Shown here: positions 55,082 to 63,058 of the stretch, piece after piece
Position numbering within the stretch: position 1 is the first letter of the stretch
How the letters are laid out: the number at the start of each line of letters is the position of its first letter
Assembly: GCF_002743255.1 (NCBI RefSeq)
Contig: NZ_PDYY01000004.1
Span: forward strand, 1-64,000
Direction of reading: 5' to 3'
DNA length: 64,000 bases
Origin: Sporosarcina sp. P2
Lineage (GTDB): Bacteria; Bacillota; Bacilli; Bacillales_A; Planococcaceae
Translations under genes and position numbers: made by a program
Notes under the pieces: generated by a model
The model's database searches: none
What the model was told of the DNA's origin: nothing
What the model saw: only the letters and a program-made list of their open reading frames with translations

Positions 55082-55558
55082 ATCTTTACTGTAAGGGTCT
55101 GGAAAAGTTGAACACATAGTAAGGCGTGAAGACACCGGAAAATCCGTATAGAAAAAATCTTCAGAATAGTCCAAATGACAAATTATATTCGATTGGTGTT
55201 ATCTATTTTCACATCTTATACTGAGAGTAAGTTAAGTTCATTGAACTGACACAATTACAAGTTTACTTGGGAAACAAGTTTGAGGCGCTTTACTCAAAAC
55301 GTGGAAATCCAGCTGAAGGGAAATTGTTTCTTGTCGAAAAATGTATGCGGTTACAATCCGTGGTTTAAAATGGATCATTATTCTTTCAGGAAACTGAGCA
55401 CTCAAACAGGTGTTTTTCATTTCACTAATTCGTCCATCACAATTGTGTTAGTGATTGGAATGGTAAAACGTTCCACGTAGTATAGAAAGCACTCAATGAA
55501 TGATAACTGGACACTGTATACAGCGAAGAGTCAACTTTTTAGTGACTAACTGTAGGAT
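55082..55558. other. Divergent intergenic region without a gene
   Basis: About 660 bp separate the LysR gene from the operon. A 66-codon plus-strand frame (55280-55480) has no ribosome site and is not called. Apart from the candidate operators at each end I see no other feature. Confidence 0.5.
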
Positions 55559-55608
55559 ATGAAAAAAATACTGAATTTCATTTGACTACCGGATCAAAAA
55601 TGTATGGT
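55559..55608 (+). promoter_or_regulatory. Candidate operator and promoter of the aromatic operon
   Basis: ATGAAA (55559-55564) and TTTCAT (55576-55581) form an inverted repeat with an 11-nt centre, directly followed by a good -35, TTGACT (55582-55587). The best -10 is only TATGGT at 15-nt spacing, a weak promoter that would suit activator dependence. It is a candidate only. Confidence 0.35.
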
Positions 55609-55638
55609 TTTCACAAATCGAAGGAGATGACTGAAATT

Positions 55639-56415
55639 ATGGCTAGTCAGCAGCAGGAATCACTTTTAGAAGGCAAGGTTGCAATTGTGACGGGTTCTTC
55701 GAGAGGCATCGGGAAAGCGATTGCAATCGGACTTGCACAGCAGGGAGCGAATGTATTAGTAACTGGAACAAATCCTGAACGTACAAAAGCCGTTTCAGAG
55801 GAGATTACCAAGGAGACGGGTCAGCAATCGGATTATTATATCGGGGATCTGTCCAAGGAAGAGAACGTCGCGGAAATGACTGATAAGGCGATTCAAAACT
55901 GGAAGAAGATAGATATCCTCGTGAACAATGCAGGTGGCGGTGTCATTCTACCGTTCCTAGAACAGACACCGGAAACGTTGAAAACAACCATTGATCGGAA
56001 TTTATGGACGATGCTCTGGTCATGCTATAAAGTTCTACCTCATATGGTCGAGCAAAATTACGGAAGAATCATAAACATCGGTGCAGATTCAGTCCGTAAC
56101 GGTTTATGGGATCATGCGGCATATAACGCTGCGAAAGGCGGAGTTCACGCTATTGTTTCGGGATTAGGGAGAGAATTTGCGAAAAGTAATATTACCGCAA
56201 ATGTCATCGCCCCTCCAGCAGTAGAAGGAGAGCTGCTCGATGATATACGTGATCGGGATACTAAACTAGTAAACCGCTATATCGATATAATCCCGATCGG
56301 AAGGGGAGCTTACCCGGAAGAGGTTGCAGATGCAGTGGTGTTCTTGGCTTCCGATAAAGCATCATTTATAAATGGCCAGGTAATTAGTGTGAATGGCGGA
56401 AGTACAATGCAATAA
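55639..56415 (+). CDS. SDR dehydrogenase, probable aromatic cis-dihydrodiol dehydrogenase
   Basis: The 258-aa short-chain dehydrogenase has the NAD motif TGSSRGIG (18-25), NNAG (96-99) and the catalytic residues Ser151, Tyr162 and Lys166 (YNAAK). The stretch NIGADSVRNGLWDHAAYNAAKGGVH (shown in part) recalls dihydrodiol dehydrogenases of the p-cumate and benzoate type. With the Rieske oxygenase that follows it would rearomatise the cis-diol to a catechol. ATG 55639 is chosen; AAGGAG is 12 nt upstream, and the frame is open from 55582. Confidence 0.8.
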   Translation: MASQQQESLLEGKVAIVTGSSRGIGKAIAIGLAQQGANVLVTGTNPERTKAVSEEITKETGQQSDYYIGDLSKEENVAEMTDKAIQNWKKIDILVNNAGGGVILPFLEQTPETLKTTIDRNLWTMLWSCYKVLPHMVEQNYGRIINIGADSVRNGLWDHAAYNAAKGGVHAIVSGLGREFAKSNITANVIAPPAVEGELLDDIRDRDTKLVNRYIDIIPIGRGAYPEEVADAVVFLASDKASFINGQVISVNGGSTMQ

Positions 56416-56507
56416 AATCAAATTGCCAGACGGGATCTTCATTTAGAATTGTAAATACTAATTTGGGTGCAGTGGAAGTACTGCCAACATGAAGGGGAGG
56501 AAACATA

Positions 56508-57779
56508 ATGAAAAGCTATATCATTGAGAACGTCAAGAAGTCTGAGTTTTCCGTTCACCGCAGCGTCTTTACTAGTCACGATGTTTTACAGGAAGAACGT
56601 GAGAAGATCTTCAGCGAGTGTTGGATCTATATTGGACATGAATCAGAGCTTCCGAAAAACGGTGATTTTAAGAGAAAGAAAGTCGGCGGACGGAACCTCA
56701 TATTCACTCGTGATAATGAAGGCGTAATCAGGGCCTTATATAATTCTTGTCCACACCGCGGTGCCTTAGTCTGCAGGGAAAATGAAGGAAACACTAAAGT
56801 ATTCAGATGCTTCTATCACGCCTGGACATTTAAAAATGACGGGGAACTCGTAGGGATGCCAGGTAAAGACGGATTCCCTGATACGTTCAACTGTGATGGT
56901 TCTAAAAACATGACGGAAGTCTCCCGTTTGGAAAGTTATCGCGGCTTTATGTTTGTAAACTATGACAGCGAAGCAGTTTCGTTGGAAGAATACCTTGGAA
57001 ATGCGAAAGAATATATCGATCTGGTGGCAGACCAGTCAGATGCAGGATTGGAAGTTCTGGGCGATCCGCAGCAATACAGTGTCCGTGCGAACTGGAAACT
57101 GATTTCTGAGAACAGTGTGGATCTTTACCACGGCATGCCGACGCATAAAACCTATTTTGATATTAAAGCCGCTCAGGATCCTACGATGAGAAAAGCAGTT
57201 CTTGAAGGAAAAGGAACTGACCTTGGGAACGGCCATGCGGTAATTGAATATATTGCGCCTTGGGGAAGACCGGTTGCGGAGTGGACGCCTGCATGGGAGG
57301 AAGAAGACAAGAAGGAAATACAGGAACTAAAAGACAAATTGATTGAACTACATGGTGAAGAGCGCGGCGAACGAATAGCCAAATATAACCGGAACATATT
57401 GATCTTCCCAAACCTGGTCATAAACGACATCATGGCAATCACGGCACGGACCTTCTATCCTACTGAACCGGGTTATATGGAAGTGACAGGGTATTCGTTA
57501 GCACCTAAAGACGAGAGCGAAAAGTTCAGATTGCGAAGAAATGATAACTTCCTCGAGTTTCTCGGGCCTGGCGGATTTGCGACTCCGGATGACAATGAAG
57601 CTCTTGAGCTGTGTCAGGAAGGATACTTGAACAATTTAGAAGTGGAATGGAATGATATTTCAAAAGGAATGAACCGTGAACAGGCGCAAGCTACGGACGA
57701 AGAGCAAATGAGAAGTTTCTGGAGAAGATGGAATGAAATTATGACAAAAGAAAATGTGAAAGAGGAGGTTTTATCATGA
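56508..57779 (+). CDS. Rieske aromatic ring-hydroxylating oxygenase, alpha subunit
   Basis: The 423-aa catalytic subunit would add O2 to an aromatic ring to give a cis-dihydrodiol. The Rieske [2Fe-2S] site is Cys81-Pro-His83 and Cys101-x2-His104, with the standard 17-residue spacer. The mononuclear iron site is Asp205/His208/His213 (DLYHGMPTH) and an Asp at 361-362 (TPDDNEALEL). The pattern is closest to oxygenases acting on aromatic carboxylates (benzoate, p-cumate); the substrate is inferred. GGGGAGG precedes the ATG. It overlaps the beta subunit gene by 4 nt. Confidence 0.93.
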   Translation: MKSYIIENVKKSEFSVHRSVFTSHDVLQEEREKIFSECWIYIGHESELPKNGDFKRKKVGGRNLIFTRDNEGVIRALYNSCPHRGALVCRENEGNTKVFRCFYHAWTFKNDGELVGMPGKDGFPDTFNCDGSKNMTEVSRLESYRGFMFVNYDSEAVSLEEYLGNAKEYIDLVADQSDAGLEVLGDPQQYSVRANWKLISENSVDLYHGMPTHKTYFDIKAAQDPTMRKAVLEGKGTDLGNGHAVIEYIAPWGRPVAEWTPAWEEEDKKEIQELKDKLIELHGEERGERIAKYNRNILIFPNLVINDIMAITARTFYPTEPGYMEVTGYSLAPKDESEKFRLRRNDNFLEFLGPGGFATPDDNEALELCQEGYLNNLEVEWNDISKGMNREQAQATDEEQMRSFWRRWNEIMTKENVKEEVLS

Positions 57780-58282
57780 CAGAGACGCTTCTGAGCACAA
57801 AGGTTACTATAAGCATCCAGCAGATTAAGGAATTTCTATACTACGAATCAGAGCTTCTTGATGAGTGGAAACTGGTGGAATGGTCTGAGCTGTTTACGGA
57901 TGACGGTACGTACGTTGTGCCACCGCTTGGCAATCCGGAAGCTGATCCTGCAAAGTCGATTTTCTATATCAATGATACTCGTTCACGTCTGAAAGAAAGA
58001 GCGGAACGTCTGTTAAAAAAAGAAGCACATGTAGAATATCCGCATTCTACTACGATACGTAATGTGAATAATGTACGGATTAAAGGTCAGGAAGGCGATT
58101 CTCTTCATGTGCGCTGCAATTTCTCGACATATCGGACAAAGCGTGAAGTGCTGGATTGTTTTGTTGGCGTTAATGACTACAAGCTGATTGTGAAAGACGA
58201 TAAAATCATGATCCAAGACAAAAAAGTTACCTTAAAGCATGATAGCCTACGTCCTCACGGGAAAATCAGTCTTATTTTATAA
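57776..58282 (+). CDS. Ring-hydroxylating oxygenase, beta subunit
   Basis: The 168-aa protein matches the small subunit family (cystatin-like alpha+beta fold): [20 protein letters not shown], then [20 protein letters not shown], then [14 protein letters not shown]. It stabilises the alpha3beta3 hexamer and has no cofactor. Its ATG overlaps the alpha subunit stop (ATGA), so production of the two is coupled. Confidence 0.92.
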   Translation: MTETLLSTKVTISIQQIKEFLYYESELLDEWKLVEWSELFTDDGTYVVPPLGNPEADPAKSIFYINDTRSRLKERAERLLKKEAHVEYPHSTTIRNVNNVRIKGQEGDSLHVRCNFSTYRTKREVLDCFVGVNDYKLIVKDDKIMIQDKKVTLKHDSLRPHGKISLIL

Positions 58283-58331
58283 GGGTTTGTCGTGTAGTTC
58301 TAAATTTTACCTAGCTAGGAGAGGAACAGCC

Positions 58332-59372
58332 ATGGTTGAACAGTCTGAGATAGTAGATGTAACAATTATCGGCGGCGGTCCAGTCGGCATGTTTACAGCA
58401 TTTTACGCGGGTATGCGCCAAATGACAGTAAAAGTCATCGAAAGTCTTCCGCAGTTGGGTGGACAATTAGCTGCCTTGTACCCTGAGAAATATATTTATG
58501 ATATCGCGGGGTTCCCTAAAGTGAAAGCCCAAGATCTTGTAGACAATCTCACGGAGCAAATGAAACAATTTGAAACGACAGTTTGTTTAAATGAAGTTGT
58601 CGAACATGTAGAGAAACAAGCAGATGGTCATTTCAAATTGACAACTAGCCAATCGACACATTACTCTCGCACCGTCATCATCACTGCAGGCAACGGAGCC
58701 TTTCAGCCGAGAAAGATGAATATAGAGAGGGAAGAGGAATTTGCGGAAGGAAATCTTCATTACTATGTTACGAATATGAGTGACTTTGCAGGGAAAGATG
58801 TCATCTTATTTGGCGGTGGAGATTCAGCTGTAGATTGGGCTTTGATGTTAGAGCCAATCGCGAGCAAAGTTTCCCTCATTCATAGAAGAGATAAGTTCCG
58901 TGCACACGAACACAGCGTAGAGCTACTGAAACAATCCAAAGTAGAAATCTTGACGCCGTACGTACCGGCGAAGCTAGAAGGCAGCGAAAGAATAGAAAAA
59001 GTGACAATCAAAGAAGCAAAAGGCGAGATTAGTAAGGTGATAGAAGTGGATGATGTACTTGTAAACTTTGGTTTTGTATCTTCATTGGGCCCTATCGGTC
59101 AATGGGGGTTGGAAATTGAAAAGAATTCCATAGTCGTCAATTCGAAAATGGAAACTACTATAGAAGGAATTTATGCAGTTGGGGATATTTGCACATATGA
59201 AGGGAAAGTGAAACTCATTGCAACTGGGTTTGGCGAAGCACCGATTGCGATCAGCCATGCAAAGGTTCACATAGACCCGGAGGCAAAGGTGCAGGCTCCG
59301 CACAGTACCAGTTTGATGTCAGAAACGGAACAAAAGACGGAAAAGGCAGAAAAAGCAATCAGCGTCAGCTAA
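58332..59372 (+). CDS. Ferredoxin-NADP reductase, YumC/FNR2 type
   Basis: The 346-aa flavoprotein has an FAD motif ([17 protein letters not shown], 11-27), QLGGQL, the NADPH motif [10 protein letters not shown] (161-170), and lacks the CxxC of thioredoxin reductase. This is the Bacillus YumC/YcgT type of ferredoxin-NADP reductase. Placed between the oxygenase and a ferredoxin gene, it most likely supplies electrons to the Rieske oxygenase. ATG 58332 follows TAGGAGAGG. Its C-terminal tail is rich in Glu, Lys and Ser. Confidence 0.9.
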   Translation: MVEQSEIVDVTIIGGGPVGMFTAFYAGMRQMTVKVIESLPQLGGQLAALYPEKYIYDIAGFPKVKAQDLVDNLTEQMKQFETTVCLNEVVEHVEKQADGHFKLTTSQSTHYSRTVIITAGNGAFQPRKMNIEREEEFAEGNLHYYVTNMSDFAGKDVILFGGGDSAVDWALMLEPIASKVSLIHRRDKFRAHEHSVELLKQSKVEILTPYVPAKLEGSERIEKVTIKEAKGEISKVIEVDDVLVNFGFVSSLGPIGQWGLEIEKNSIVVNSKMETTIEGIYAVGDICTYEGKVKLIATGFGEAPIAISHAKVHIDPEAKVQAPHSTSLMSETEQKTEKAEKAISVS

Positions 59373-59505
59373 TTAGTAAACATAATGCTCTGTATACTGA
59401 TAAGTATTTAACAATTTAACAATCCAATCGTTTATAGATTCCGTAATTTGAAGGACAGAATACTCAACCCGAACGCAAAGTGAAGTGACATGAGGAGGAT
59501 GCGAT

Positions 59506-59754
59506 ATCGTAAAATATACAGTCGTTGATCAGGATACTTGTATTGCGTGTAGTGCATGTGGAATAGCGGCACCTGATTTGTTTGATTACGATGACGAAGG
59601 GACTTCATTTGCCATTCTGGATGACAACCAAGGTCATACACCGGTGCCTGAAGAGTTAGTTGAAGATTTAGAGGATGCTTATGACAGTTGTCCATCAGGC
59701 TCAATCAAAATGGCAGATACACCCTTTACATGTGAAAAAAGTGAAGCAGGCTAA
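59506..59754 (+). CDS. [4Fe-4S] ferredoxin (Fer type) with an apparent ATC start codon
   Basis: The frame encodes an 82-aa ferredoxin with cluster cysteines at 12, 15, 18 and 62 (CIACSAC and SCPSG), of the same size and pattern as Bacillus Fer (82 aa). Family members begin M-A/P-K-Y-T; here the residues VKYTVVDQD are preceded by ATC at 59506, and an in-frame TGA is 15 nt upstream. AGGAGG (59493-59498) is 7 nt before the ATC. No ATG, GTG or TTG occurs in frame before the cysteines are passed. It carries electrons from the adjacent reductase to the oxygenase by inference. Confidence 0.88.
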   Translation: MVKYTVVDQDTCIACSACGIAAPDLFDYDDEGTSFAILDDNQGHTPVPEELVEDLEDAYDSCPSGSIKMADTPFTCEKSEAG

Positions 59755-59825
59755 GTGAATGAGGTTTCATCATCGAGGCAGCGGCTTATTAATATTATTA
59801 TAAAATACAGGAGATGAATAAAGTT

Positions 59826-61289
59826 ATGATCACAAAAATAAAAGTACAAGCAATCGACAGCCGTCACTTTATCGACGGAAAATATATCGAAATCGATAAA
59901 AATAAGAGCTTTGAAAATATTAATCCGGCAACTGAAGAAGTACAGGCAATCGTGGCAGAAGGCGGTAAGGTAGAAGTGGATGCTGCGGTAAAGGCTGCTA
60001 GAAAAGCACTTAACGGGCCGTGGAAAAATGTCACGTTGGAAGAACGTTCTAAAATGCTTCGCAAAATCGGTGATCTGATCCTAGAAAGACAGGAAGAACT
60101 AGCGCGCCTGGAAGCATTGGACACAGGGAAACCATTTTCCCTAGCCAACTCTGTTGATATCCCGAGAGCGGCATACAACTTCCATTTCTTCGCTGACTAT
60201 ATTACATCAGTCGGAACGGACGCTTACCAGCAGAACAGTGAAGCTCTGCATTATACACTGCGCCGTCCTGTCGGTGTGGTGGGGCTGATTAAGCCTTGGA
60301 ATCTGCCATTACTCTTGCTTACTTGGAAACTAGCTCCTTGTATCGGTATGGGGAACACAGCCGTCGTAAAACCGGCTGAATGGACACCGATGACAGCCAC
60401 TGTACTCATGGAAATCATTAAAGAAGCGGGCGTTCCGGACGGGGTCGTGAACTTGGTTCATGGATTCGGACCAGGTTCAGCGGGCGGCGCGATTTCAGAG
60501 CACCCTGACGTGGATGCGATTTCATTCATCGGGGAGCCGAGTACGGGATCCGCCATCATGAAGGCGGGCGCTGATTCATTGAAGAAGCTTTCCTATGAAT
60601 TGGGCGGTAAAAACCCGAATATCATTTTTGCTGACGCAGATATAGATGAGGTGGTCGCAACAACAGTCAAGTCCAGCTTTATAAACCAAGGTGAAGTTTG
60701 CCTATGCGGATCACGAATTTACGTCGAACGGTCGGCGTATGACGAGTTCCTGGAAAAGTTCACAGCCAAAGCGAAAGAATTAAAAGTCGGACAGCCGTTT
60801 GATGCAGATACAAATGTAGGCGCACTGGTGAGTAAAGAACACTACGACCGTGTAAACAGCTATATCGATATTGCTCGGGAAGAGGGCGGAGAATTCGTGA
60901 TAGGCGGTAAAAGACCTGAAGGAATCGACAAAGGATATTTCCTGGAGCCGACGATTATTACCGGCCTCAAAAATGATTCTCGCTGTATCAGAGAAGAAAT
61001 CTTCGGACCTGTCGTAACGGTCGTTCCGTTTGACACAGAGGAAGAAGTCATTGAACAGGCAAATGATACACATTACGGGCTGAGTGCTTCGATCTGGACA
61101 ACGAACCTAAAACGCGGACACCGTGTGGCACATCAAATTGAAGCAGGTATTATTTGGGTAAACACATGGTTCCTTCGTGACCTTCGCACACCTTTTGGGG
61201 GGATGAAGCACAGCGGCGTGGGGCGTACAGGCGGCATGCATAGTATCGATTTCTATTCCGAGTTGTCAAACATAACAATAAAACTGTAA
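59826..61289 (+). CDS. Aldehyde dehydrogenase, probable 2-hydroxymuconic semialdehyde dehydrogenase
   Basis: This 487-aa NAD-dependent dehydrogenase has Asn159 (PWNLP), Glu258 (ELGGKNP) and catalytic Cys292 (GEVCLCGSR). Its length matches DmpC/XylG (486 aa), which oxidise 2-hydroxymuconic semialdehyde in meta-cleavage pathways; its place before the hydratase supports that. The ATG at 59826 is preferred, since the ATG at 59814 touches the ribosome site AGGAG. Confidence 0.88.
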   Translation: MITKIKVQAIDSRHFIDGKYIEIDKNKSFENINPATEEVQAIVAEGGKVEVDAAVKAARKALNGPWKNVTLEERSKMLRKIGDLILERQEELARLEALDTGKPFSLANSVDIPRAAYNFHFFADYITSVGTDAYQQNSEALHYTLRRPVGVVGLIKPWNLPLLLLTWKLAPCIGMGNTAVVKPAEWTPMTATVLMEIIKEAGVPDGVVNLVHGFGPGSAGGAISEHPDVDAISFIGEPSTGSAIMKAGADSLKKLSYELGGKNPNIIFADADIDEVVATTVKSSFINQGEVCLCGSRIYVERSAYDEFLEKFTAKAKELKVGQPFDADTNVGALVSKEHYDRVNSYIDIAREEGGEFVIGGKRPEGIDKGYFLEPTIITGLKNDSRCIREEIFGPVVTVVPFDTEEEVIEQANDTHYGLSASIWTTNLKRGHRVAHQIEAGIIWVNTWFLRDLRTPFGGMKHSGVGRTGGMHSIDFYSELSNITIKL

Positions 61290-61305
61290 AGGCGGGGAAG
61301 TGATT

Positions 61306-62094
61306 ATGGCAACGGAAGTGGCTATGAAACAAAAAAAATATGCGGAATCTTTGCTAGAAGCGGAGAACACATTAGTCGGGATTCCTCCTTTAACAGAGGC
61401 TGATCCGGAACTGACAGTGGAAGAAGCTTACTATATTCAACTGGAAAACATCAAAAAGAAAACGGCTGACGGTCAAACGATTATCGGTAAGAAAATCGGG
61501 TTGACATCAAAGGCCATGCAGAACCTGCTCGGGGTAGATGAACCGGATTACGGTCATCTGCTCGACAGTATGGTCATTGAAAACGGCGGACTCGTGCCAA
61601 AGGATAAAGTACTCTTGCCTAAAGTAGAAGGGGAAATTGCCTTTGTTCTCAAGAAAGATTTAAAAGGTCCGAATGTCACGACGCTGGATGTCCTGCAGGC
61701 TACCGATTATATACTTCCTTCTATTGAAGTAGTAGACAGCCGGGTGAAGGACTGGAAGATAAAATTACCGGACACAATCGCTGATAACGCATCTTCTGCT
61801 TTCTATGCTCTTGGCGGTAAGCCGGTGAAAGTCGAAGATGTCGACATGGAACTGCTTGGTATGGTGCTGACAAAGAACGGTCAACTGGTAAATACAGGAG
61901 TGGGGGCAGCCGCGCTCGGAAATCCAGCTCAATGTGTTGCGTGGCTTGCGAACAGACTCGCGGACTTCGATATTTCATTGAACGCGGGTGAAGTGATATT
62001 GTCAGGAGCTCTTTCAGCAGCTGTTGAAGCAAAAGAGGGCGATACCTTTACAGCAAAATTTGCGCATCTTGGCGAGGTGAGCGTGCATTTTTAA
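61306..62094 (+). CDS. 2-oxopent-4-enoate hydratase (DmpE/MhpD type)
   Basis: The 262-aa enzyme adds water to 2-hydroxypenta-2,4-dienoate to make 4-hydroxy-2-oxovalerate. Signature stretches are GKKIGLTSKAMQNLLGVDEPDYG, PKVEGEIAFVLKKDLKGP, PSIEVVDSRVKDWKIK and ADNASSAFYALGG. It could instead be the related oxalocrotonate decarboxylase (DmpH), but the PDYGHLLDSMV stretch and the hydratase-aldolase neighbourhood favour the hydratase. The start is ATG 61306, with GGCGGGG upstream; 61324 is an alternative. Confidence 0.85.
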   Translation: MATEVAMKQKKYAESLLEAENTLVGIPPLTEADPELTVEEAYYIQLENIKKKTADGQTIIGKKIGLTSKAMQNLLGVDEPDYGHLLDSMVIENGGLVPKDKVLLPKVEGEIAFVLKKDLKGPNVTTLDVLQATDYILPSIEVVDSRVKDWKIKLPDTIADNASSAFYALGGKPVKVEDVDMELLGMVLTKNGQLVNTGVGAAALGNPAQCVAWLANRLADFDISLNAGEVILSGALSAAVEAKEGDTFTAKFAHLGEVSVHF

Positions 62095-62139
62095 ATGCAC
62101 ATGATCAGTATAAATTAGTTTCCATGAGAGGGGTATACG

Positions 62140-63021
62140 ATGAAAAAAGTGAAAGTAGCGATTCTTGGATCCGGAAATATAGGGACAGATCTCATGTTGA
62201 AATTGAGCAGATCCCCTATTTTGGAACTCACAACGATGATTGGCATAGATGCTGAGTCGGATGGATTGAAGAAAGCAGCGGAGCACGGTTATGAAGTCAT
62301 CACTACTGGTATTGACGGCTTCCTAGAACGGCCTGAGCTTGCTGATATCATTTTTGATGCAACTTCTGCCAAAGCACATATCTATCATGATGAAGTGCTG
62401 CGAAAAGCAGGCAAAAAAGTCATTGATATGACTCCTGCGGCAATCGGCCCGATCGTTGTCCCACCGGTTAATCTAGATGAACATTTGGACGCGGACAATA
62501 TCAACCTGATCACTTGCGGTGGCCAGGCGACGATTCCGATCATCCATGCCGTTCATCAAGTACAAGCAGTGGAATACGGAGAGATTGTCTCCACTATTTC
62601 CAGTAAAAGTGCGGGACCGGGTACACGGGCAAATATCGATGAATTTACCCAAACAACAACCCGTGGCATTCTCGAAGTGGGTGGAGCCAAAAGAGGAAAA
62701 GCAATCATTCTGCTAAATCCCGCAGAACCGCCGATCCTCATGCGGAACACGATTCATATACAGGTGGAAGAGGAAGCGAAGACAGAAGAAATTACTGCTT
62801 CAATCCGTGAAATGGAAAAAGAAGTCCAATCATATGTACCGGGCTATCGACTCAGACAGGAACCGATTTTTGACGGGAAAGATATTACCGTATTCGTCGA
62901 GGTAGAGGGGGTAGGGGATTACTTACCTACATACTCCGGTAATTTGGATATTATGACAGCATCTTCTGTGAAGATGGCGGAAGAGTGGGCAAAGCATAAA
63001 GTAGCCCATATACCGGTCTGA
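62140..63021 (+). CDS. Acetaldehyde dehydrogenase, acylating (DmpF/MhpF type)
   Basis: The 293-aa enzyme turns acetaldehyde, CoA and NAD+ into acetyl-CoA. The Rossmann motif is GSGNIGTDL (10-18), the catalytic Cys is Cys126 (TCGGQATIP), and [17 protein letters not shown] is conserved. It normally forms a channelling complex with the aldolase encoded next. GAGAGGGG precedes the ATG. Confidence 0.94.
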   Translation: MKKVKVAILGSGNIGTDLMLKLSRSPILELTTMIGIDAESDGLKKAAEHGYEVITTGIDGFLERPELADIIFDATSAKAHIYHDEVLRKAGKKVIDMTPAAIGPIVVPPVNLDEHLDADNINLITCGGQATIPIIHAVHQVQAVEYGEIVSTISSKSAGPGTRANIDEFTQTTTRGILEVGGAKRGKAIILLNPAEPPILMRNTIHIQVEEEAKTEEITASIREMEKEVQSYVPGYRLRQEPIFDGKDITVFVEVEGVGDYLPTYSGNLDIMTASSVKMAEEWAKHKVAHIPV

Positions 63022-63058
63022 TTGATATTCGATAGAAATAAAAGAAGGGAATGGGAAG

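Noticed and set aside
55280..55480. 66-codon plus-strand frame in the divergent region
   Set aside because: No ribosome site and no recognisable family; the region is more likely regulatory.
59432..59704. 90-codon minus-strand frame opposite the ferredoxin gene
   Set aside because: It is the antisense shadow of the ferredoxin gene, which shows the family cysteines on the plus strand.
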